NCBI GenBank assembly: GCA_015227615.1 | Contig: JAALGZ010000002.1 | Coordinates: forward strand, 2,418,001-2,482,000 | DNA from: Labyrinthula sp. Ha | Lineage: Eukaryota > Sar > Bigyra > Labyrinthulida > Labyrinthulaceae | DNA: 64,000 nucleotides | Reading direction: 5' to 3' | Part shown: positions 56,484-64,000 of the stretch, piece after piece | How the letters are laid out: the number at the start of each line of letters is the position of its first letter | How positions within the stretch are numbered: position 1 is the first letter of the stretch | The notes under the pieces: model-generated | Databases searched by the model: none | Told to the model about the DNA's origin: nothing | The model's input: only the letters and a program-made list of their open reading frames with translations | Position numbers and translations under genes: made by a program

Positions 56484-58901
56484 TTTGATGTGAAGAGAAG
56501 TAATAACTTAATTCGAGACCTTTTATGGACGATATGTATTCGGTTTTTGTGAAGTAGTTATGCTGGAACAATTTATACACTGGGAAAACTTGATTTATTC
56601 ATTTTAGCAGTTTTTGTTTGGAGAGGATTTTTTTTTTGTTTTCGGAAGATCTATTTCCGTGAAAGTTTCCGGTAAATATAAAGAAAGTGTCTTGAAGAGT
56701 AAATATAATAAGTCTACACAGTAGATTTGTAATCATGAAATAAAGACTTACAAATAAGCAAAATTGAGAGAAAACAATAAAATTTGAAACAAACTATATA
56801 TTAAAGTTTCTGGTTAAGAGTCTCTATATTTTAAGGTAGGAATGGGATGTAGTTTCTCACTGAGATTTCAACCGAGTTCTGGGAAATTATTCCGACGACA
56901 TTAAATGATTGAAAACCCTTCAAGGTACTTTGAATTAAAACTTCAAAGCTCTGATAACCTGACTCATAGACGGGTGATAGGACCCAAACATGGATCATTT
57001 AAATGACAATGGGCTACAGGTAAGACTTTTGCGTTCCTCCAACAAAGTAGACCTAAGTTTAAGATTAATAGCTGCTTTAAGAAACAAACACGTTTACTAT
57101 AGGCCTCGATTGCTAGATCAAGTTGTTTGGTGTACTTTGAATTGTATAAAAGATAAGTCATATACACTTTTATTAATTTTTGGGATATATTTCGAAACCA
57201 GTATGCGAAGCTTTGTGAAGTTTGGAGAAATAGGTGAAACAGACTGAAAGCAGCATAATTTTCAATCAGCCCATGATGCGACGTTAAATTCCATTTCTGC
57301 TTTACGTTGTGAGCTTCCGTTCATTCTGATGTTATAAAAGGCCATGGAAGAAATGGTTGAACTGGTACAGGATGTAGAATCGGCATATTGGAATATTTTA
57401 TTATATTTTTAAGCCGATTAAAGAACTCTGCTATGACATTTTAAAACTGCTTAGAACGAGTAAATGTAATCAAGGTTAAGACTAGTTTAAGGGTTTGCCA
57501 GTGAGTCTATTCTAAAGTCCTTTTCTCTGGGAGAACTAGGTCAATCCTGAAACTAGATTGTAGTTGCTTAACGTAGTTGGAGCCTTTGTCTCACTGTCAA
57601 AGCTGATGTCTTCGATCAAGAATTACCCATATGATATGACGCCCCACCAGAATGGGTGGTTCTGAGCTCCTTAATTCAATTTAATATCTGATCAGATTAA
57701 ACTCTTTTTATTTCTTCAGCGTTCAGTGTGGAACTTTACTAATAATACAGATTTAGAATTAAAGAAGTTTTACCACCCCCTGATAGTTCAATCAATTAAA
57801 ACACTGCTGCAAATAAAGTAACTGAATTAGATCAGCAAGTGATGTGGCCAGTGGGTCAAGAAAGTATTTAAAGATCCCTTGCTGAGGTGGCATAATACCG
57901 CGTCATCTTGACAAAATTTAGGCAATAATCATGATTTCTGAATGGTCTATAGAATGTGGGGCGTCCCTGTGTTCATTAAAATGTGCATATTGGTAGCAGT
58001 GCAAAGTAGGTTTCCAGTGTGATGAAGTTCATAATTAGTTATTTCATCGTTGTTTTGATTCTAATCATCAACTGACCATCACTACAAGGTTTGACCGAAT
58101 GCTCGAAAAAAATATCAAATCTGTTTTCCGCCGCATGAAAATCTTCAAGCATTGGCCATCCTGCACAGACAACATCCGAGAATGAGACACAGTTAGGCTA
58201 AATTGCAATTTTGAAAGTTTTCTTACGATGCAACAATTAATTTATTTGCTTTAGCCTTGTAGTCTTAAGTCATGATGACAATCAATGAATATGCTGAGGC
58301 AGAATGCTAGTGAAATTTTCAACAACAAAAAAGAGAAAAACTCAGGTAAAAAAATATCCAATAAATCAAGTCCCATCCCTACTTGTGGGTTTACAAGTGC
58401 CATGTGCTAGTTGTAGCATAAAAGAGTTTAGACTTAGAAAGAAAGTTTCGCTGGTAAAGGCCAGTACTTGTGTTAGGGTTTGGTAAATAGAGTCAATAAG
58501 CCTTTCAAACTAGTTAGTAGGCGTTGTGTCACTTTAGAACAAGCTAATTAAATTTATATTAGTGACCAAGAAAGTTGAACCTTGAATTTTTAAGTGAACC
58601 AAATTGTTTCGTCAAATAAATTAATATTATATTTATAGAAAAGAAAGTTGAGGCATGAAGTTCTTGTTCATTTGCTATGTGACTCAACTTCTATCTGCTT
58701 AAAACTAATAAAATAGTACAAGTATATTATATATAAATAGAGAATTGTGTTTGGTGAAACAAACAAATCCTATATTTGTATTTAGTGGGTTAATTTGATT
58801 TGAGTACTCCTTCCCCCGTTCTGAAAGTATGGAATCACCCGTGCGTCACTGGGTTTTCTTTCAACCTTTGTACACCCCGATATACTTTGTATTGCTTTGC
58901 C

Positions 58902-59926
58902 TAGGGTTTCTTAACGTAACGTTAAGTACAATAGTTAACGTTAATTTTCCTTTAACTCTGCTTAACGTTATTAATGTTGAGCAAAATTGGAGTCTTAGCG
59001 TTAAACGGAATTACCGTAGAATTCCCGTCAAATACGCTAAGCAGGCTAAGTAACGGTACGTACCGGTATTTTGGACAATTCTACAAACACCAAATTTTCT
59101 CTTCCTGGTTAAAGTCAAAACCAAACAACTCCAGAAAAAACTCCTTGTATGAACAAAAAAGGTGGTGCAAATAAAAATAAAAGCAGTTTTCGAACAGGAA
59201 AAAAGAACAATTTGCTCATCGAAGCTTCAAAACTAGCTGTCTTCTACTTGTTAGAGGTTTTGCTTAGCTGAACTGTCTGGGAGACGTGTTTGGTTGAGAG
59301 GAGAAACAATAAGATTAGGCTAAAAAAAACTGGCAGATTTAATCAAATCACGTTAAAGTAATTGTTCTTTGGTACAGATCACCTTATTTTTAAGTTTGAG
59401 CCAAGATACAAGCATTTCTATTTGAAGACTATGCAAAGTTCTTGCTATGGCCAAGTTAATACCTCTATTTTACTTGTTGCATTTTCTCTTAGAGAGAAGA
59501 ATTAGTTCTTTAAAATTATTTAGAAAAGGTATTTGGAATATTTAGCTACTCTCTAGGAGTTTATGTTTTGCTTAGATTGAGATAAGTGTAAGGGTAAGGT
59601 TATTAGTCATAAGAAAATTTTCACAAAAAATAATTTACACATGATATTGATTCTATATTGCATTTACTTCTAAGTCAGCCTTTGCTTCGATTTTATTCCT
59701 TTACAGGAAGAACATAATCATAATATATTATGGAGATATCATTTGAAACAAAATATTGAATTGGTAAAAAATTTTGGGAACACCAAAATCTATCGCTCTT
59801 ATCGTGCTTAACGTAAATTTCCACTAATAAACGTTAACTAACGTATTTCTTATCGTTAATAACGGTAAGCAAAATATGGACATTTTCTTTACCATTAATT
59901 AACGTTATTAACGTTAAGAAACCCTA
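58902..59926. mobile_element. Non-autonomous hAT-like DNA transposon
   Basis: The ends are inverted: TAGGGTTTCTTAACGT on the left and ACGTTAAGAAACCCTA-type sequence on the right (16 bases match from the tip, one further base flexible). GCTTTGCC flanks both sides exactly (58894-58901 and 59927-59934), an 8-bp target duplication. An 8-bp duplication with tips starting TAGGG is the hallmark of the hAT superfamily. Both ends carry many AACGTT/CGTTAA words within about 150 bp, like subterminal transposase-binding repeats. The interior holds no frame above about 75 codons and no transposase motif, so the element must have been mobilised by a transposase encoded elsewhere. The exact duplication suggests a fairly young insertion. 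Confidence 0.8.
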
Positions 59927-60997
59927 GCTTTGCCTTGAACAGGGTCAATTCTAGTAAAGTTTTTGCACTCCTTTACGGGTTATCTTTCCTACCAAAAATC
60001 TCCTCGAATAATATGCAGAGATAGCTTTTAGACTAGGAAGTTTCTAAAGGTCTACCGATTTTAATTTAGACAGCGGATGGGCACTGCCCAATGGGTTATC
60101 GGTATCTCGATACAAGTATCGATAATTTATTTAATCATTACGAGACTAATCGAGAGTATTAGTATATTATGATATATATATTTAGATAGAAGAGGTATCG
60201 ATATAATAGAAAATTATTGTGCTTAATCAAAGTATTTCTCTAGACGAATTCCTGAATATGTTTAAATAGAATGGAAATTTGAGTTATTAGCCATATTTAT
60301 TGGGAATATAAACCTTTAGCTAGACGATTGGGTTGTAAGCTAAGGAAGAAAAAACCATGGAAACATATAGTTAGGATATTAGCTCCATGCAATTACCTTC
60401 AAGATGATTGTGAAACAACAAGTTGAATAATTTGAATTTTATTTAGGCTTTCTCATAAGAAAATAATCGTTTCTCTGACGAGGTTGAAACGAGAGAATCA
60501 ATCTTCTTTTGCTTTCGGAAGTCTGTGAATGTAAAATTAGGCATATATATGTATAGATCTTCAATATTGAGAAGCAAAGAATATGTGAATACACGGATAA
60601 ATTAAACTTTTTTAAGAAATTAGGCAAATGAAACTTTTCTTTTCCACCAAATAGCACAAGATATCTGAAAGTTTTTAGAATTCTAGAACTATCAAATATG
60701 CCATTGTAAGAATAATAATACTAAACAAAAGTTCAAACTCGAGAAAGCACCAAAATCTTATGAGACCAATTCAAAATCAACATCTTTTCGAGATCTCACC
60801 TTACAATTCTTTTTTGTACCATCAATACTAGCACGTTTCGGTACAGGAATACTTGTTACCAACATTTTGCATAAAGAACATACTGCAATAGCTGGAACTT
60901 ACGGGATTTCAACACCACAATATTACCCAGGAATAGTGAAGAACTTTCTACTCTTGGTATCTCGAGAATGACGACGCAGCTCTCCAAGAAAGCAGAA

Positions 60998-61032
60998 GAG
61001 AAACGGGATAAATAAAACTTATCCCGTCTCTC
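60998..61032. promoter_or_regulatory. 14-bp inverted repeat upstream of SLC1 gene
   Basis: GAGAAACGGGATAA (60998-61011) faces TTATCCCGTCTCTC (61019-61032) across seven bases; 13 of 14 pairs match. It lies about 190-225 bp before the SLC1 start codon. TTGTCTCGAAG follows about 75 bp later. It could bind a dimeric regulator such as a bZIP, or be a chance or transposon relic. Confidence 0.45.
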
Positions 61033-61221
61033 GCTTGAACATTTTCTGCTATAAACTTATTAAGAATCCATCTTAATGAGTCGAGAGTTTGAGATAATTA
61101 GCTTGTCTCGAAGATTTTTTATGTTAACGGAAAGATACAGTTTACTAGATCATCACCCTTGAAAATAGAAAGCAAAAACAACTCTCCGCAATAACTTTAG
61201 TAACAAACAATCAAACAAAGC

Positions 61222-62844
61222 ATGTCTGGAGAGGAAGAAACTGTTGAAAAAGCCGCACCAGTGGAAGAGGAACCGAAGAAAGTCGAAGTTGAGGTCCCCG
61301 TTGAAGCCGAAAAGGAAAAAGAAGAAGCTGTCCCTGAAGCGGAAAATGTCGTTACTGACGCAATACCTCAGGTCGACTTGAAACCCGTGCTGGTTATCAT
61401 AGTTTGTGCTCTAATTGGGTTGGGAATAGGTCTTTGGTTCTCCCTTGATGAGGATACCGACTACTCAGTGGCAAATTCCTGGGTTGCTCTTCCTGGAGAT
61501 CTTTTCCTACGTTCTCTCAGATGTATCGTGCTCCCTCTTGTTTTCGTCAACATAATCCTGGCTGTGGTAGATATGATCAACGCAGGTAAAGCAAGTAGTG
61601 TAGGATGGAAGACTGTTCTTTTATACACTCTTACTACACTTTTGGCAGCTATTGAAGGTCTTGTATTCATCTTGATGTTCAAAAGTCAATTTGGAGTGCA
61701 AGATGTTGATGATACACCAGTTGAACCTGATATGCAATTTAAGTGTAATTTTCTAGACCAAGATAATAACCAAACATTTATGGCTGTTACTGGAAATGGA
61801 ACACTTGTTTGTTCTTCTGCTGCGGATACATTTGAATTAAATGACATCAATTCTGTATTTGAGAATAATGCAGGCAGTTCAGTTGCAAATGACATTTCTT
61901 TCTCAGAAACTATGCAAGATGGAATATTCAGAAAACTTGTTCCAAATAATATTGTTAACGAGTTTGTACAAGGAAACTTTGTAGGGGTTCTCATGTTTGC
62001 TATTGTATTTGGAGTTAGTTCTCAATCTCTTAGTAGACAACCTGAAAAAATTATCAAGTTACTTGAAGAAGTAAACAGAGTATTTTTGAAGTTGATCCAC
62101 TGGATTATTTTATTCACTCCTATTGCTGTTGGTTCTCTTGTTGCTGGAAATTTAGGTAATAGAGATGATTTAGCTGGAATGTTTGCAGACATTGGTTGGT
62201 TGATTGCTGCAACTATTTTGGCTATGGCTGTGCACTTTTTTGTTACTTATCCAACTCTATTCTTCATCTTTGTAAAGCAAAATCCTTTTGCTTACTATAA
62301 ATACTTGATCCCTGCTCAAACTTTGGCATTTGCTTCTGCTTCATCTGCTGCTACTCTTCCAGTGAGTTTAGATTGCGTTGCTGCTAGTGGACAAGTTCCT
62401 GCTTCAGTAAGAAATTTTGTTCTTAGTATGGGTGCTACTTTGAATATGGATGGTGGTGGAATTTATTTCCCAACTGCAATTGTCTTCTTAGCTGTAAGTG
62501 ATGGACTTGGAGATCAACTAGATGGAGCTGCATATTTTCTTATTCTTTTACTAAGTACTGTAGGATCTGCAGGTACTGCTCCAGTTCCAAGTGCTTCATT
62601 AGTTTTAATTATTACAGCTTATAATACTGTTTTTGATACTACTGGAACTCCAGAAAGTTTTGGGTTGATTTTAGCTGTAGATTGGTTGATGGATAGATTT
62701 AGAACTACGTTAAATGTAACTGGAGATATGACTATGGCAAGAATTGTTACTGCAGTAGCTGGAGTAACTGCAGAGGATGATGTCTTGTTTAACGAGGCTG
62801 TTGCAGGAGAAGAAGAGTTGGTACATTCTGAAGCGTCAGTTTAG
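61222..62844 (+). CDS. SLC1/DAACS-family acidic amino acid symporter
   Basis: Intronless, 540 aa. It imports dicarboxylic amino acids, coupled to Na+ or H+, at a membrane. Conserved elements are in order: TM region from 54, re-entrant loop HP1 with SASSAATLP (372-380), NMDGGG in TM7 (408-413), HP2 region STVGSAGTAPVPSAS (445-459), and TM8 DWLMDRFRTTLNVTGD (487-502). In animal transporters, Arg at the position of Arg494 selects glutamate/aspartate while Cys there gives neutral substrates; Arg here predicts acidic substrates. The N-terminus carries an unusual 50-residue Glu/Lys/Pro/Val extension. A roughly 70-residue outer loop with NxT/S sites sits at 160-240, where eukaryotic members have one. 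The 5' part is richer in C and G than the neighbouring DNA. Confidence 0.95.
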   Translation: MSGEEETVEKAAPVEEEPKKVEVEVPVEAEKEKEEAVPEAENVVTDAIPQVDLKPVLVIIVCALIGLGIGLWFSLDEDTDYSVANSWVALPGDLFLRSLRCIVLPLVFVNIILAVVDMINAGKASSVGWKTVLLYTLTTLLAAIEGLVFILMFKSQFGVQDVDDTPVEPDMQFKCNFLDQDNNQTFMAVTGNGTLVCSSAADTFELNDINSVFENNAGSSVANDISFSETMQDGIFRKLVPNNIVNEFVQGNFVGVLMFAIVFGVSSQSLSRQPEKIIKLLEEVNRVFLKLIHWIILFTPIAVGSLVAGNLGNRDDLAGMFADIGWLIAATILAMAVHFFVTYPTLFFIFVKQNPFAYYKYLIPAQTLAFASASSAATLPVSLDCVAASGQVPASVRNFVLSMGATLNMDGGGIYFPTAIVFLAVSDGLGDQLDGAAYFLILLLSTVGSAGTAPVPSASLVLIITAYNTVFDTTGTPESFGLILAVDWLMDRFRTTLNVTGDMTMARIVTAVAGVTAEDDVLFNEAVAGEEELVHSEASV

Positions 62845-62914
62845 GTCTGGATAAAGTATATGCATAGTGAATAACTATTCTTAAATGATAAGTCTATGAA
62901 AGCTTAGGATTATT

Positions 62915-64000
62915 TTAGTTTATAGAACTTCTTCCAGTAGAAAGTTTGTCAAAATCAAGGTTTTTTAACCTTTGAAGAACGAAATCAAGTTTTTGTTCAA
63001 CAGCATTTATCTTTTGTACCAACTTGTTTGTGTCAGGTTCATCTGAGGGATTCTTCTGAACAGGGATTGGAGTCTGGTTTGAATCAAACAGATCAACTTC
63101 ATATTTTTCTTTCATCTTCTGTATTTCTAAAGGAAATTCAAAAATACATTCTTGAAACTCTTCTCTAGACAATGTACAAAGCTCAGAAAAAGTTTTGCTT
63201 TGGATTGAACAGGATCGTATATTTTCTCTGATAAGGCTAACTTCTCCAAAGTAACTCCCTGGAAATAAAAGGTGTTCATTCTCTTTTGCTCCTTTATCAT
63301 CTTTCTGAGTTTCTCTGAGTTGTTGTTGTGGTGTTACTTTTGATGTCTCAAAGTTTACTCTAGGTGAGTTCGACACGGATCCAGTAGATAGAAATTCCTT
63401 TTCCATGTGTTCTAATTGAGAGATGTTGGATCTTTTTCTTAATCCAACGAGCTTTGTTTCACCTATAGAGTCTTCTCTCTTAAAAACTTTTAAAACTTGG
63501 TTAAGTTTGTAATTATCTTGTAATTTTTTCCATTTTTGAAGTCCTTGTTCACTCTTATGTAAAATTGCAGCTAAAACTCCTCTTTGAACAAAAAACAGTT
63601 CTTTTCCAACATCCCCTTTGTAAAAAACAAAATCATTTGGTAAAAAAACTTTTACTTTCAACTTTATTGAAATTAAATAAAGACATTGTAAATCAACTTC
63701 CTTAAAAAGACCAACTTTCATCAAAAGTGGTCCATAAAAATGTAATGCCAGCTCTTTCTTCAGAGATAAACAAAGACTAGGGTCTTGTAATACTTGTAAG
63801 TTAATCCGATGATTATTTTCCATAAAGTAATCATAGAATTGTGATACTTTGTAACGAAGTTCCAGTGGAAAAGCAGAAGCATTGTGTTCCATCTCAATCT
63901 TAATTGAAGCAATGCGTTTTTGCAATGACTCAACTTTATTTGTACGTCTTAATGCTGAAGAAACACATTCAGCAATAAGTTGAAGAAAAAATAACAACCC
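62915..64000 (-). CDS. Cyclic-nucleotide-gated / EAG-type ion channel, C-terminal part (5' end beyond window)
   Basis: The reading frame is open to the window edge, so the channel's start and most of its membrane core lie outside. The visible 361 residues begin in the last pore-lining helix (LFFLQLIAECVSSALR). They continue through the C-linker (KRIASIKIEMEHNASAF, YDYFMENN, LHFYGPLLMKVGLF) into a cyclic nucleotide-binding domain (FVFYKGDVGKELFFVQRGVL). The phosphate-binding cassette is GSYFGEVSLIRENIRSCSI, with the ligand Arg followed by Ser, so nucleotide binding is plausible. An insert of about 95 hydrophilic residues, with Ser/Gln/Lys-rich sequence, splits the domain between its early strands and this cassette. 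A C-terminal helix (VQKINAVEQKLDFVLQRLKNL) may form a coiled coil. It converges with SLC1, 70 bp apart. Confidence 0.9.
   Translation of the reverse strand, partial: GLLFFLQLIAECVSSALRRTNKVESLQKRIASIKIEMEHNASAFPLELRYKVSQFYDYFMENNHRINLQVLQDPSLCLSLKKELALHFYGPLLMKVGLFKEVDLQCLYLISIKLKVKVFLPNDFVFYKGDVGKELFFVQRGVLAAILHKSEQGLQKWKKLQDNYKLNQVLKVFKREDSIGETKLVGLRKRSNISQLEHMEKEFLSTGSVSNSPRVNFETSKVTPQQQLRETQKDDKGAKENEHLLFPGSYFGEVSLIRENIRSCSIQSKTFSELCTLSREEFQECIFEFPLEIQKMKEKYEVDLFDSNQTPIPVQKNPSDEPDTNKLVQKINAVEQKLDFVLQRLKNLDFDKLSTGRSSIN

Larger units (their letters stand above)
56484..61221. other. 4.7-kb gene-free stretch with a hAT-like element
   Basis: No host gene seen. TTCGAGACC lies about 25 bp upstream of the tetraspanin start. 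A 1,025-bp hAT-like element occupies 58902-59926. A patch rich in TATCGATA/CTCGATA words follows at 60.10-60.24 kb. The SLC1 promoter region occupies roughly the last 250 bp. Confidence 0.65.

Noticed and set aside
61686-61994. 102-codon minus-strand frame
   Set aside because: Antisense shadow within the SLC1 transporter gene.
1-64000. tRNA, rRNA, CRISPR or virus-derived elements
   Set aside because: I looked for tRNA box A/B pairs, rRNA-like conserved tracts, spaced direct repeats and polymerase, integrase or capsid motifs and saw none. A tRNA scan and profile search would be decisive.

Overview
This looks like nuclear DNA of an AT-rich microbial eukaryote. The genes are eukaryotic families: an STE20-type kinase, two PP2C phosphatases, a Sec1/Munc18 protein, a REEP/Yop1-like protein, a tetraspanin-like protein, a bZIP factor, a cyclic-nucleotide-gated channel and an SLC1 transporter. 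TAA, TAG and TGA all end genes, so the standard code is used. I placed 21 spliceosomal introns by reading across frames. They are 22-33 nt long, almost always GTA...TAG/CAG/AAG. Tiny introns of this size are known in Blastocystis (about 30 nt) and, in other forms, in ciliates and some nucleomorphs. The SLC1 protein and the atypical bZIP basic region would suit a stramenopile or SAR-type protist, but the window alone does not fix the lineage.

The layout is gene islands separated by long stretches with no gene. Island 1 (545-1918): a single-pass Cys-rich membrane protein and a GNAT acetyltransferase, tail to tail. Desert 1919-16850. Island 2 (16851-21209): a 12-exon, 988-aa membrane protein with a large ectodomain and about 7 C-terminal membrane helices, a REEP/Yop1-like protein, and a tiny secreted Cys-rich protein on the other strand. 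Desert 21210-24790. Island 3 (24791-26437): an STE20-like kinase alone. Desert 26438-31211. Island 4 (31212-33951): two PP2C phosphatases in a tail-to-tail inverted duplication whose upstream DNA is also partly conserved. Desert 33952-39106. Island 5 (39107-45266): Sec1/Munc18, an unrecognised two-domain protein and a bZIP factor. Desert 45267-54419. Island 6 (54420-56483): an EGF-like plus 7-helix receptor-like protein facing a tetraspanin-like gene that needs a one-base frame change. Desert 56484-61221. Island 7 (61222-window end): an SLC1 acidic amino acid transporter facing the C-terminal part of a cyclic-nucleotide-gated ion channel.

Six of the seven islands end in a plus/minus convergent pair with only 37-270 bp between stop codons, so promoters face the deserts. 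The deserts hold no open frame longer than about 100 codons that I can support. They do hold small inverted-repeat elements. The best is a 1,025-bp non-autonomous hAT-like transposon at 58902-59926 with an exact 8-bp target duplication. I saw no rRNA, tRNA, CRISPR array or virus-derived element.

The encoded proteins centre on membranes and signalling: vesicle fusion (Sec1), ER shaping (REEP), reversible phosphorylation (STE20 kinase, PP2C pair), ion and amino acid transport, and receptor-like surface proteins. Nothing shows that neighbours form a pathway. Exon boundaries were read by eye and supported by frame continuity and family conservation, not by transcripts.
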